Below the pieces are notes generated by a model. The model did not search any database. It was given only the letters and a program-made list of their open reading frames with translations, and was not told the origin of the DNA. Of a stretch of DNA of 64,000 nucleotides, positions 29,756 to 38,909 are shown in pieces. The position numbers were made by a program, and so were the translations under genes. Positions within the stretch are counted from its first letter, which is position 1, and each line of letters opens with the position of its first letter. This DNA comes from Salegentibacter flavus (lineage in GTDB: Bacteria > Bacteroidota > Bacteroidia > Flavobacteriales > Flavobacteriaceae): contig NZ_FOVL01000001.1 in the NCBI RefSeq assembly GCF_900115145.1, forward strand, positions 310,001-374,000, in the 5' to 3' direction.

Positions 29756-32752
29756 ATGCAGAACAAAGGACTGATTAAGGTTTTTGCAATTTTATTTGGA
29801 CTGGTATGTATTTACCAGCTTTCATTTACATTTATCACAAATAGAGTTGAAAATGAAGCTGAAGAATTTGCCATTCAAAAAATTGGTGAAGATGTAGATA
29901 ATTATTCAGTTTTAAGAGATGCTGAAGAGAAACGTTATCTGGACTCAATTGGAGGAGATGATATTATAGCCGGCATAACTTATAATGATGCAAAAGATAA
30001 AGAGCTTAATAAAGGTTTAGACCTTAAAGGCGGAATAAACGTAATTCTTCAGATTTCGGTAAGAGATATTCTTCATGGTCTTGCCAATAATACTGCCGAT
30101 CCTGCTTTTAACCGTGCTTTAGATGAAGCCGATGCAGCACAAAAAGATAGTCAGGACGATTATATAGATCTTTTCTTTGAGGCTTTCAATGATATTCCTG
30201 ATGCCAGGCTGGCTTCTCCCGATGCATTCTTTAATAAATCTCTTAGTGATGAGATTAATTCTGAAATGTCTAATGATGAAGTAGAAGGTATTATAAGAAG
30301 AAAGGTAGACGAGTCTATTACTTCGGCCTTTGAGGTACTTCGTAAGCGTATCGATAAGTTTGGTGTAACACAACCAAATATCCAGCGTTTGGGGAATTCA
30401 GGAAGAATACTTGTAGAACTTCCCGGAGCCAAAGATATCAGCAGGGTTCAAAATCTACTTCAAAGTACAGCACAGTTAGAGTTCTGGCACGTATATAAAA
30501 GCAATGAATTTGGAAATTTCCTCGCAGAAGCTAATAATCGTTTGATCGAATTAGTTGGAGATAAAGAGGAGGCACGGGCCGAAACCGATACTACATCTAC
30601 GGAAGATAGCGATATAGATGAACTTCTTGCTGAAGCTGAAGATGATACTTCAGACGTTGCAACCGGGAATAATCCATTATTTGATCTTATTAAATCCCCG
30701 GGCTCTCAAGGTGGGCCGGTTTTAGCTTATTTCTCTACCAGGGATACAGCTAAGGCTATGGAATATCTTAACAAATCGCAGGTAAGATCACTTCTGCCTG
30801 CAGACCAGCGTTACGCTAAATTTGTGTGGGGAATTCCTGAAGGCGACGCAGATCTTGTAGGTCTGTATGCTTTAAAGGGGAACAGAAATATGACTCCGCC
30901 TTTAAGCGGAGATGTGATCACCGATGCTAACCAAACATTTGACCAGGTTGGCAGGATAGCGGTGTCTATGCAAATGGATGGCAGGGGAGCAAAGATCTGG
31001 GAAGAAATGACCGGTTATGCTTCCAACAATCAAAGCCAGATCGCTATTGTACTTGATAATATTGTGTATTCTGCTCCCGGAGTTTCCAGTGGACCTATTT
31101 CAGGAGGAAGAAGTGAGATTACAGGAGACTTTACTATTACGGAAGGACAGGATTTAGCTAATGTACTTCGAGCAGGTAAACTTCCTGCTTCAGCAGATAT
31201 TATCCAGAGTGAGATCGTAGGGCCAAGTTTAGGACAGGAGGCTATCGATAGTGGGATTATGTCATTTGCCATAGCTCTTGTCTTTGTACTTCTTTGGATG
31301 ATATTCTATTATGGGAAAGCCGGTATTTATGCCGACATAGCTCTTGCAGTGAACATCCTATTCATCTTCGGAATTTTAGCCGGACTTGGTGCCGTTCTTA
31401 CTTTACCTGGTATTGCCGGTATTGTTTTGACCATTGGTATTTCGGTAGATGCGAACGTACTTATCTTTGAAAGGATTAGAGAAGAACTCGCAAAAGGTAA
31501 AATGCAGAAGGATGCTATTAAAGATGGTTTCAACAATGCACTTTCTTCTATTTTAGATGCGAACATTACCACAGGTCTTACAGGTTTTATTCTTTTGATT
31601 CTTGGAACCGGACCTATTAAAGGTTTTGCTACTACCTTATTAATTGGTATTGCAACCTCTTTATTTACTGCAATATTTATTACCCGTCTGTTTATAGATG
31701 GTTATGCAAAAAGCGGAAAAGAACTTCCTTTCTCTACTTCAGCGACAAAAAACCTTTTCAGAAATGTGAAGGTAGATTGGCTAGGGAAGAGAAAACTTGC
31801 TTATGTGATCTCAGGAATAATGATCATAATAAGCTTAGGTTCACTACTTGTTCAGGGATTAAATCTGGGAGTTGACTTTGTGGGAGGTAGAACTTACACT
31901 GTTCGTTTTGACCAGGATGTTTCTCCTACTGATGTTCAGGATGACCTGATAGCTGTTTTTGGAAGTGCAGAGGCTAAAACTTTTGGGCCAAACAATCAGC
32001 TAAAAATCACAACCAATTATCGTGTTGATGATGATGGATCTGAAGTAGATGAGGAGATTGCCAGAACAATGTATGGGGCGCTCCAGGAATATCTTCCTGC
32101 CGACCTTACTTTTGAGCAATTTCGTGCCGGTGGAACTGACCGTAGCCTTGGGATTATGCAATCTATGAAGGTTGGTCCAACCATTGCCGATGATATTAAA
32201 AATGATTCCTTCTGGGCTATTTTAGGATCCCTGGTTGTTATTTTCCTTTATATCTTATTGAGGTTTAGAAAATGGCAGTTCAGTATAGGATCGGTAGCTG
32301 CTGTAGCTCACGATGTTATTATAGTATTGGGTGTTTTCTCTTTGCTTTACAAGGTGATGCCTTTTAGTATGGAGGTCAACCAGGCTTTTATCGCTGCAAT
32401 CCTAACCGTGATTGGTTACTCGCTTAACGATACCGTGGTTGTGTTTGACAGAATCCGGGAGTATGTTAATGAGCACACCTCATGGAATCTTGACAGGACT
32501 ATTAACAGTGCTTTGGATAGTACGATAAGTCGTACGCTGAACACCTCGCTTACCACCTTAATAGTATTGTTGGCTATCTTCATATTTGGAGGGGAAGGCA
32601 TTCGAGGCTTTATGTTTGCCTTGATAGTAGGGGTAATTGTAGGTACTTATTCATCACTCTTTATAGCGACGCCGGTTATGTTTGATAGCGTCACCGATAA
32701 GGCTAAAATTCAGAAGAAGAAACTTGAAGAAGAGACTGAAACTACAGTTTAA
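29756..32752 (+). CDS. secDF: Fused protein translocase subunit SecD-SecF
   Basis: Proton-driven membrane component that helps pull preproteins through SecYEG. The 998-residue protein is a SecD and SecF fusion, usual in Bacteroidota. The SecD half has KGLDLKGGINVILQI, a long periplasmic region with an acidic insert (EEARAETDTTSTEDSDIDELL), and helices ending VDANVLIFERIREEL. The SecF half starts near residue 680 with GLNLGVDFVGGRTYTV and ends with the matching NDTVVVFDRIRE helix region. Both halves keep the conserved membrane Asp/Arg motifs. It has its own promoter and a strong terminator. Confidence 0.96.
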   Translation: MQNKGLIKVFAILFGLVCIYQLSFTFITNRVENEAEEFAIQKIGEDVDNYSVLRDAEEKRYLDSIGGDDIIAGITYNDAKDKELNKGLDLKGGINVILQISVRDILHGLANNTADPAFNRALDEADAAQKDSQDDYIDLFFEAFNDIPDARLASPDAFFNKSLSDEINSEMSNDEVEGIIRRKVDESITSAFEVLRKRIDKFGVTQPNIQRLGNSGRILVELPGAKDISRVQNLLQSTAQLEFWHVYKSNEFGNFLAEANNRLIELVGDKEEARAETDTTSTEDSDIDELLAEAEDDTSDVATGNNPLFDLIKSPGSQGGPVLAYFSTRDTAKAMEYLNKSQVRSLLPADQRYAKFVWGIPEGDADLVGLYALKGNRNMTPPLSGDVITDANQTFDQVGRIAVSMQMDGRGAKIWEEMTGYASNNQSQIAIVLDNIVYSAPGVSSGPISGGRSEITGDFTITEGQDLANVLRAGKLPASADIIQSEIVGPSLGQEAIDSGIMSFAIALVFVLLWMIFYYGKAGIYADIALAVNILFIFGILAGLGAVLTLPGIAGIVLTIGISVDANVLIFERIREELAKGKMQKDAIKDGFNNALSSILDANITTGLTGFILLILGTGPIKGFATTLLIGIATSLFTAIFITRLFIDGYAKSGKELPFSTSATKNLFRNVKVDWLGKRKLAYVISGIMIIISLGSLLVQGLNLGVDFVGGRTYTVRFDQDVSPTDVQDDLIAVFGSAEAKTFGPNNQLKITTNYRVDDDGSEVDEEIARTMYGALQEYLPADLTFEQFRAGGTDRSLGIMQSMKVGPTIADDIKNDSFWAILGSLVVIFLYILLRFRKWQFSIGSVAAVAHDVIIVLGVFSLLYKVMPFSMEVNQAFIAAILTVIGYSLNDTVVVFDRIREYVNEHTSWNLDRTINSALDSTISRTLNTSLTTLIVLLAIFIFGGEGIRGFMFALIVGVIVGTYSSLFIATPVMFDSVTDKAKIQKKKLEEETETTV

Positions 32753-32770
32753 GTAAAGTTTAATGCTTAT

Positions 32771-32805
32771 AAAAAAAGGCTTTCCGCATTTGGAAAGCCT
32801 TTTTT
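32771..32805 (+). terminator. Rho-independent terminator after secDF
   Basis: Arms AAAAAGGCTTTCC and GGAAAGCCTTTTT form a 13-pair stem with a GCATTT-type loop; A run before and T run after. Confidence 0.88.
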
Positions 32806-33026
32806 ATTCTAGGAGGTTAAATACCCCGAGGCTTGCCTCGTTAGTGAATGTTGTAAAGTTTGAAATCGTGTTCAATTGTAAAGCTCGGTAGGCTTTCCCC
32901 GGAGAAATTTACTCCCTTGTTTTAGTTTTACACAAGGAAACTATAATTGGAAATTCCGCCTTGTTATGATAAGAGTTTAAAGTTTTAGGTTACTCATTTT
33001 TATCTAATTTAGTTGTAGGCAATCAG

Positions 33027-33058
33027 CAAAAAAGCTTTCCCTTAGTAGGAAAGCTTTA
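33027..33058 (-). terminator. Minus-strand terminator after the DUF192 gene
   Basis: Arms AAAGCTTTCC and GGAAAGCTTT surround a seven-base loop; read on the minus strand, the hairpin is followed by six T. It ends the folE-cysS-yidD-lgt-DUF192 transcript. Confidence 0.8.
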
Positions 33059-33092
33059 GTTTTTTTATTGGTAAAAAGCTGTGTTTAATTGC

Positions 33093-33590
33093 TTAATCTG
33101 TTCTTTTAAAAAAGATCTTATCTCCAACTTCAATACCCCATTCCTTAATTAGCCCTGCATTTATTTCCAGTACAAACTGTGCCGGTTCACCTGAAGGCAA
33201 GGAGGTCTCATCCATTGGTTCAGCATTTTCATAGTAGCTCACCGCAGTGCTATCTGAAGCATAATAGATGATATCCAATGGTATGTAAGTGTTCTTCATA
33301 TAGAAGGCACGTGGTTCGGCCATATTATATATAAACAACATTCCCTGTAATTCTTCCATACTTTCCCGATACATTAAACCCGTTTCGTGTTCGTATTGGC
33401 TATCGGCAATTTCTATGTCTAGTTTCTTTATGGTATCACCTTCAGATTTAATAAGGCTGAGTTCGCCTTCTTTGGTGAATTCAATATCTTCTTCGATTAT
33501 TTCTTCCTCTGGCTTTGCGTCCTCCTTACAAGAGGAAAAAAGGATTACTGAGGCCATGCCCAGGCTTAAGAAAAGATTTCTGCGAATCAT
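33093..33590 (-). CDS. DUF192 family lipoprotein
   Basis: A 165-residue lipoprotein with signal ending LFSSC (Cys21) followed by KEDAKPEEE, an acidic tether that fits surface or periplasmic lipoproteins of this group. The DUF192 domain is marked by ETGLMYRESMEELQGMLFIY, EPRAFYMKNTYIPLDIIYY and the C-terminal VLEINAGLIKEWGI. The reading frame extends upstream over lgt on the opposite register, but that stretch overlaps lgt, and ATG 33590 gives a proper signal peptide. It overlaps lgt by four bases (ATGA). Function is unknown; the enzyme family is thought to be a small ligand-binding or secreted domain. Confidence 0.88.
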   Translation of the reverse strand: MIRRNLFLSLGMASVILFSSCKEDAKPEEEIIEEDIEFTKEGELSLIKSEGDTIKKLDIEIADSQYEHETGLMYRESMEELQGMLFIYNMAEPRAFYMKNTYIPLDIIYYASDSTAVSYYENAEPMDETSLPSGEPAQFVLEINAGLIKEWGIEVGDKIFFKRTD

Positions 33591-34408
33591 AGGCTGCGGT
33601 TTTTGGTTGGACGATACATAAAATAGAAACCTGCAATTATAAACGGAATACTTAACCACTGACCAGTATTTAGAAGCCAGGTTGCGCGTTCTTCTACCTG
33701 AGCTTCCTTTATGAACTCTACAAAAAATCTTACCGTCCAAAGAAGTACCAGGAATAAACCAAAGATGTATCCCACTTTTAAACGTTTTTCGGTTTTCCAG
33801 TATAAGTACCAAAGCAAAATGAAGATAAGTAGATAACAAACAGATTCGTAAAGCTGTGCGGGATGTCTGGGAAAATCTTCGCCAAGTTTGGCAAAAATAA
33901 CTCCATAGTCTGAATTTGTAGGTTTTCCAATTATTTCAGAATTGATGAAATTTCCTATTCTAATAAAAATACCACCACTGGCAACCGGAATAACAATCCT
34001 ATCAAGGATCCAGAGAACTGGTTTGTCCAGCACCTTTTTTCGGTATAAATACATTGCTATGATGATCCCAATGGCTGCACCATGGCTTGCAAGTCCTCTG
34101 AAACCTGTGAATTCGAATTCCGGTTCAAATCTTACAGGCAGAAAGATCTCCAGTAAATGATTCTGAAAATAATCCCAATCATAAAAGATCACGTGTCCCA
34201 GTCGGGCCCCAATAAGGGTTGCGAGTACTGTGTAGATAAAAAGGGAATCTAATTTTTCTATTGCAATACCTTCCCGTGTATAAATGCTTTTCATTATATA
34301 CCACCCCAAACCAAAAGCGATAAGGAACATTAGGCTGTAATAATGAAGGGTGAAAAATCCCAGGTCCAAACCTTCAGAAGGGTTCCAGGTAATTGCATTT
34401 AAAAACAT
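33587..34408 (-). CDS. lgt: Prolipoprotein diacylglyceryl transferase Lgt
   Basis: Inner-membrane enzyme that attaches diacylglycerol to the lipobox cysteine, the first step of lipoprotein maturation. The 273-residue polytopic protein has LIGARLGHVIFYDW, the Lgt signature GFRGLASHGAAIG, and the downstream motif ASGGIFIRIGNFINSE with the essential arginine region. Many lipoproteins in this window would be its substrates, including the DUF192 protein coupled to it. It follows yidD by 57 bases in an operon concerned with envelope biogenesis and core metabolism. Confidence 0.95.
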   Translation of the reverse strand: MFLNAITWNPSEGLDLGFFTLHYYSLMFLIAFGLGWYIMKSIYTREGIAIEKLDSLFIYTVLATLIGARLGHVIFYDWDYFQNHLLEIFLPVRFEPEFEFTGFRGLASHGAAIGIIIAMYLYRKKVLDKPVLWILDRIVIPVASGGIFIRIGNFINSEIIGKPTNSDYGVIFAKLGEDFPRHPAQLYESVCYLLIFILLWYLYWKTEKRLKVGYIFGLFLVLLWTVRFFVEFIKEAQVEERATWLLNTGQWLSIPFIIAGFYFMYRPTKNRSL

Positions 34409-34465
34409 GAAGTGAATTTTATGTTAGTAAGGTAAAGATACATATTTGCAGGTTTCTGCAAGTTG

Positions 34466-34705
34466 CTAGGTGTTCTTTTTTGGCGGAACGGGATCATAGC
34501 CTTTTCCGCCCCAGGGATTGCAGCTAACTATCCTTTTAATGCTTAGCCAGCCCCCTTTAAACACTCCAAACCTTTCTAAAGCAGTGAGGGAATATTGAGA
34601 GCAGGTAGGCGAATAGCGACAGCTTGCCGGAGTTAATGGGGAAATAAAATTGCGGTAGAATTTCACCACTAGGATAAAAGGATATGCGAGAATTTTTTTT
34701 AGCAT
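34466..34705 (-). CDS. yidD: Membrane protein insertion efficiency factor YidD
   Basis: Small membrane-associated protein (79 residues) that assists YidC/Sec-dependent insertion of inner-membrane proteins. The family signature is clear: [20 protein letters not shown], then [20 protein letters not shown] and a C-terminal DPVPP. An N-terminal amphipathic helix ([16 protein letters not shown]) probably binds the membrane. It starts three bases after the cysS stop, in the same transcript. Confidence 0.95.
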   Translation of the reverse strand: MLKKILAYPFILVVKFYRNFISPLTPASCRYSPTCSQYSLTALERFGVFKGGWLSIKRIVSCNPWGGKGYDPVPPKKNT

Positions 34706-34708
34706 CTG

Positions 34709-36196
34709 TTATTCGATACTGAAGGTCGTGCCTTCTTTTCCGTCTTTAAGCTGAATGCCCAAAGTCTGTAACTGGTCTCTGATTTGATCGCTTAAAGCAA
34801 AATCCTTATTTACCCTTGCTTCGGCTCTAAGTTTTATAAGCAGCTCTATGGTTGCTGAAAGTTGTTTTTGCGTGCTTTCTTCATTTTCTGAAGTTTTTTC
34901 CAGAAGTCCTAGCACATCAAACATGAAGTTTTTCATGGTTTCGTGAAGTATTTCCTTATCTTCTGAAGTGATTTCGACTTTACCTTCCTTAACACTATTG
35001 ATGAATTTTACAGCATCAAAAAGTTTTGCAATAAGGATAGGACTATTAAAATCGTCATTCATCGCATCGTAGCAGGATTGTTTCCAATCGCTAACCGAAA
35101 TTGACGAAGATTTACCTACCTGAAGCTTGTCGATTTGATGGTAGGCATCCATAAGACGGTTGAAACCTTTTTCACTTGCTGAAAGTGCTTCATTAGAAAA
35201 ATCCAATACGCTGCGGTAATGCGCCTGAAGCATAAAAAACCTTGTGACATTGGGAGAAAATGGCTTGTCCAGAATATCATTGTTACCGGAGAAGATCTCT
35301 TCGGGTAGAATATTATTTCCTGTACTTTTCGCCATCTTTTTGCCATTAAGGGTAAGCATATTAGCATGCATCCAGTAATGAACAGGGTTTTTGCCGGTGG
35401 AAGCTTCACCTTGAGCGATCTCGCATTCGTGATGAGGAAATTTCAGGTCCATTCCCCCTCCGTGGATATCGAATTCTTCTCCGAGGTATTTTGTACTCAT
35501 AGCGGTACACTCTAAATGCCAGCCAGGAAAGCCGTCACTCCAGGGAGATGGCCAGCGCATAATATGTTGGGGTTCTGCCTTTTTCCACAGTGCAAAATCC
35601 TGGGGATTCTTTTTGTCGCTCTGAGCGGCAAGTTCCCTGGTATTTGCGACCATATCTTCTAGTGAACGCCCGCTTAATTTTCCGTAGTGATGACTTTCAT
35701 TGTATTTCATCACATCAAAATAAACCGAACCGTTGGCTTCGTATGCAAATCCTTTTTTCTGGATCTCTTTTATAATCTCAATTTGCTCCACAATATGCCC
35801 TGTGGCAGTAGGCTCGATGCTTGGCGGTAAATTGTTGAATTTTTGAAGAATATTATGAAAATCTATGGTGTAGCGCTGTACTACTTCCATAGGTTCAATT
35901 TTTTCCAACCTTGCCTTTTTGGCGATGCGGTCTTCTCCGCTGTCCGCATCGTTCTCCAAATGGCCGGCATCGGTTATATTTCTAACATACCGTACCTTAT
36001 ACCCCAGGTGTTTAAGATACCTGAAGACCAGGTCGAAGGAGATAAAAGTACGACAATTGCCTAAATGAACATTGCTGTAAATAGTAGGGCCGCAAACATA
36101 CATGCCTACGTGTCCCGGATTTATAGGGGTGAAAATCTCTTTCTCCCCGCCCATTGAATTATACAGTTTTAAGCTTTGTTCATCAAAAAGCGCCAT
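34709..36196 (-). CDS. cysS: Cysteinyl-tRNA synthetase
   Basis: Class I aminoacyl-tRNA synthetase charging tRNA-Cys. The 495-residue protein has the zinc-binding and HIGH-like region [18 protein letters not shown] (Cys35, HLGN 44-47), the second zinc segment with WHLECTAMS and [14 protein letters not shown], and the KMSKS loop as KMAKSTGN near residue 286. Length is normal. It is not the MshC variant, because both tRNA-binding C-terminal regions are present. It lies 28 bases after folE and 3 before yidD. Confidence 0.96.
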   Translation of the reverse strand: MALFDEQSLKLYNSMGGEKEIFTPINPGHVGMYVCGPTIYSNVHLGNCRTFISFDLVFRYLKHLGYKVRYVRNITDAGHLENDADSGEDRIAKKARLEKIEPMEVVQRYTIDFHNILQKFNNLPPSIEPTATGHIVEQIEIIKEIQKKGFAYEANGSVYFDVMKYNESHHYGKLSGRSLEDMVANTRELAAQSDKKNPQDFALWKKAEPQHIMRWPSPWSDGFPGWHLECTAMSTKYLGEEFDIHGGGMDLKFPHHECEIAQGEASTGKNPVHYWMHANMLTLNGKKMAKSTGNNILPEEIFSGNNDILDKPFSPNVTRFFMLQAHYRSVLDFSNEALSASEKGFNRLMDAYHQIDKLQVGKSSSISVSDWKQSCYDAMNDDFNSPILIAKLFDAVKFINSVKEGKVEITSEDKEILHETMKNFMFDVLGLLEKTSENEESTQKQLSATIELLIKLRAEARVNKDFALSDQIRDQLQTLGIQLKDGKEGTTFSIE

Positions 36197-36224
36197 AGGT
36201 AGTTAGTTGTTTAAATGTAATTAA

Positions 36225-36905
36225 TTATGAAAAGGTTGTGTCTAATTTGATGTAATCCAGGAATTCACGTTTTACTTCTTTGTTTTTAAAAGCTCCGCCA
36301 AACTCACTGGTTACGGTACTGCTCTCAATATCCCTGATTCCCCGACTGTTTACACACAAGTGCTTCGCATCAATCACACAAGCTACATCAGGTGTGCCAA
36401 GGGCTCTTTGTAACTCCTGAACTATTTGCATCGTCATTCGCTCCTGGACTTGTGGGCGTTTAGCGAAATAATCTACTATGCGATTCATTTTGGAAAGCCC
36501 TATAACTCTTCCTTTAGAAATATAAGCCACGTGTGCTTTCCCAACGATAGGAAGTAAATGGTGCTCACAGGTAGAATAAACAGTGATGTTTTTTTCTACC
36601 AGCATCTCCCCATATTTATATTTGTTCTCGAAAGTGGAGGCCTTGGGTTTATTTGCCGGATCTAGTCCTGAGAAAATTTCGTTCACGAACATTTTGGCAA
36701 CCCTTTGAGGAGTTCCCTGTAGACTATCATCGGTAAGGTCCAGTCCCAGAGTTTCCATAATTTTTTTTACGTCATCCTTGATTAAAGCAACTTTTTCAAT
36801 ATCACTAAGTTCAAAAGCATCTTCACGTATTGGAGTATCTGCACTGCTACCCGCATGGGCATCCCCCATTTCATCAATTTCCGTCAAAATTTTGTCTATT
36901 TTCAT
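36225..36905 (-). CDS. folE: GTP cyclohydrolase I
   Basis: Converts GTP to dihydroneopterin triphosphate, the entry to tetrahydrofolate and, through QueD, to queuosine precursors. The 226-residue protein has the zinc-site sequence STCEHHLLPIVGKAHVAYI and the second ligand in HLCVNSRGI, with RPQVQERMT and a C-terminal region ending DYIKLDTTFS. The N-terminal 40 residues are variable and acidic. It is the first gene of the operon running to the DUF192 gene, with a -7 element 42 bases upstream. Its product could feed queE in this window. Confidence 0.95.
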   Translation of the reverse strand: MKIDKILTEIDEMGDAHAGSSADTPIREDAFELSDIEKVALIKDDVKKIMETLGLDLTDDSLQGTPQRVAKMFVNEIFSGLDPANKPKASTFENKYKYGEMLVEKNITVYSTCEHHLLPIVGKAHVAYISKGRVIGLSKMNRIVDYFAKRPQVQERMTMQIVQELQRALGTPDVACVIDAKHLCVNSRGIRDIESSTVTSEFGGAFKNKEVKREFLDYIKLDTTFS

Positions 36906-36946
36906 GCCGTTTTACAATAATTGTCGTAATCAGTGGTTACAGCTTG

Positions 36947-36954
36947 CAAAGATA
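36947..36954 (-). promoter_or_regulatory. -7 promoter element of the folE operon
   Basis: On the minus strand the sequence is TATCTTTG, an exact match to TAnnTTTG, 42 bases before the folE start. No TTG at the -33 position was found. Confidence 0.5.
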
Positions 36955-37038
36955 CAATTTTAATGGGTTTTTCACTTCGTCTTAGAAACTGAAGATTTCG
37001 CCTTATTACTTAAATTTATATATCTTGCTGTGATAGCT

Positions 37039-38856
37039 ATGAAACCAGTTTTTGCTCTATTAGTATTCTTTTTGCTAAGCCTTCCATCTGTATGGGCTCA
37101 GGGAGAAGTTTGTGCAAATATTGAGCCCTTTTGTGCCGGGGGAAACCAATTTGTTTTTGAAAACAGTCATAAAGATAATAGTGACCAGGAGCAAGCCGAA
37201 GAAGGTCCGTATTATGGTGATCTCACCACCCAACCATATCCAAGTTGGTATTTCCTTCAGGTTCAGGAAAGCGGAAGGCTGGAATTTCTGATCTCTCAAA
37301 CCGAAAACGATGATGGCAGCGGTAAAATTCTTGACGTGGATTTTGCAGTATGGGGGCCATTCTCACCATCTGACGATATATGTGATTACGAGATGCTAAG
37401 TGAAGAAAATCTTGTGGGTAGCTCTTACGAACCTGATAGCACCGAAAGGATGGATCTTGGGGAAACCGAAGCAGGAGAGATCTATGTTGTGGTTATCACC
37501 AATTTTAGTGAAACCCAGGGATTTATAAAACTTGAACAGGTGAATGCGGGGCAACCTGGGGCTGGGTCTACCGATTGTTTCCAGGGGGGGCTTGAAGATG
37601 AGATTTATGGTTGTGAAGGAGAAACGGTAATTGTGGATGGAACCGTTTTGTTTGCTGAAGAATATGCCTGGTTTGTAGAGAAAAATGGATCATTTGAAGA
37701 AATTGAAGGGGAAACCGATGCCTATTTAGAAGTAGAGGAGGAGGGAACCTATAAACTCATTGTTTCCAATAGGTTTTCTGAGGTTATTGATGATACTGTT
37801 TTTGTAGGCTTTAATCCTGAGCCAACAGCCAATGAACCTGAAGAGCTGTATATCTGTGATGGCAGCCAGGAATCTATAGATCTTACTGTTCTGAATTCTG
37901 AGATAACCACTGGTAATCCACCTTCCGAAAAACTTGAAGTGATTTATTATGAATCTGATGAACATTTCGAAGAAGATAAACCAATTGTCGACCCCGGAAA
38001 TTATCTGAAAGTTGAAACTCAGGATATACTTGCAGTGATTAGATCTGAAAATGGTTGTTATTCCGATCCGGTAAAGGTTAGTATTAAAGTAGAGATTATT
38101 CAGGAAGAGATTTTAGCTGAGACAGTAATATTATGTGCAGATCTTCAGGGTGACATTCTTGAAGATATTCAACTGGGAGAAGATCTTGGGCCGAATTATG
38201 AATTCGAATGGTTTTTAGGGGATGAACAAGTTTCTACGCAGGCAATCCTGGTGCTGGATGAAATTCCGGAAGTTGATAAGCTTAGTCTGACAATTACTGA
38301 TTTAATAGGTGATTGCTCCCGAAATTTTGAGGCTGACATAATGGTTTTTTCAGCGCCAGAAGAAGTTAAAATTGGAATTGAGGGGAATGATTTTGAAGAA
38401 GGTTATACGGTAACCGCCGAAGCTATTCCTGGGATTTCACCAAATGCTGTTTATGAATTTCAGATGGACAACGGGCCATGGCAGGAAAGCAATGTGTTTA
38501 AAAATGTTCCTCCCGGCTTGCACAATATCACGGGCAGAGAAATAAATGGATGCGGCGCAACCACCTCAGAAAATTTTGATCTGGTGGGTTATCCTCGGTT
38601 TTTTACTCCAAATTCCGATGGGTATAATGATACCTGGAAAATTGAAGGTGATGAAGATATTCGGGTTCTTGAGCTTTTTATCTTCGATAGGTACGGGAAA
38701 TTGCTTAAACAATTGAATCCAAATGGAGCCGGCTGGGATGGTAGTTTTGGAGGCCGGGATCTGCCTGCGAATGATTACTGGTTTAAGCTGGAATATCTCG
38801 ATAGAAATACTGGAAAAACCAGCATCTTTAAGTCTCATTTCACCCTGAAAAGGTAG
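37039..38856 (+). CDS. Secreted protein with T9SS type B C-terminal sorting domain
   Basis: A 605-residue protein with a signal peptide ending SVWAQ. ATG 37039 is preferred to the GTG nine bases upstream. The last ~85 residues form the gliding-motility-associated type B sorting domain: YPRFFTPNSDGYNDTW, FIFDRYGKLLKQL, WDGSFGGRDLPANDYWF. Such proteins cross the outer membrane by the type IX system. An N-terminal region with paired cysteines (CANIEPFCAGG, then GPFSPSDDICDYEM) resembles the pre-Ig beta domain found in large flavobacterial surface proteins; then come Ig-like segments and a strongly acidic composition. Its role (adhesion or matrix) is inferred. It has no obvious operon partner. 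Confidence 0.88.
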   Translation: MKPVFALLVFFLLSLPSVWAQGEVCANIEPFCAGGNQFVFENSHKDNSDQEQAEEGPYYGDLTTQPYPSWYFLQVQESGRLEFLISQTENDDGSGKILDVDFAVWGPFSPSDDICDYEMLSEENLVGSSYEPDSTERMDLGETEAGEIYVVVITNFSETQGFIKLEQVNAGQPGAGSTDCFQGGLEDEIYGCEGETVIVDGTVLFAEEYAWFVEKNGSFEEIEGETDAYLEVEEEGTYKLIVSNRFSEVIDDTVFVGFNPEPTANEPEELYICDGSQESIDLTVLNSEITTGNPPSEKLEVIYYESDEHFEEDKPIVDPGNYLKVETQDILAVIRSENGCYSDPVKVSIKVEIIQEEILAETVILCADLQGDILEDIQLGEDLGPNYEFEWFLGDEQVSTQAILVLDEIPEVDKLSLTITDLIGDCSRNFEADIMVFSAPEEVKIGIEGNDFEEGYTVTAEAIPGISPNAVYEFQMDNGPWQESNVFKNVPPGLHNITGREINGCGATTSENFDLVGYPRFFTPNSDGYNDTWKIEGDEDIRVLELFIFDRYGKLLKQLNPNGAGWDGSFGGRDLPANDYWFKLEYLDRNTGKTSIFKSHFTLKR

Positions 38857-38863
38857 GAAACAT

Positions 38864-38886
38864 AAAAGCGCCTGGAAGGCGCTTTT
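38864..38886. terminator. Bidirectional terminator between convergent genes
   Basis: Arms AAAAGCGCC and GGCGCTTTT surround a TGGAA loop; the stem runs into A and T on opposite sides and can serve both neighbours. Confidence 0.8.
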
Positions 38887-38909
38887 AAAGCCAAATATTT
38901 TAATTCTTC

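Larger units (their letters stand above)
32753..33092. other. 340-base gene-free interval between secDF and the DUF192 gene
   Basis: Between two convergent genes. It holds the secDF terminator on the left and a minus-strand terminator on the right. In between (32806-33026) I see no open frame worth calling and no tRNA-like fold. A 14-base perfect palindrome, CGAGGCTTGCCTCG at 32827-32840, stands out, with a related G/C-rich patch (GGTAGGCTTTCCCCGG) some 50 bases later in otherwise AT-rich DNA. Confidence 0.6.

Noticed and set aside
33591-33839. Extended N-terminus of the DUF192 protein
   Set aside because: The extra 83 residues lie over lgt in another frame and look random; ATG 33590 gives a normal lipoprotein signal.
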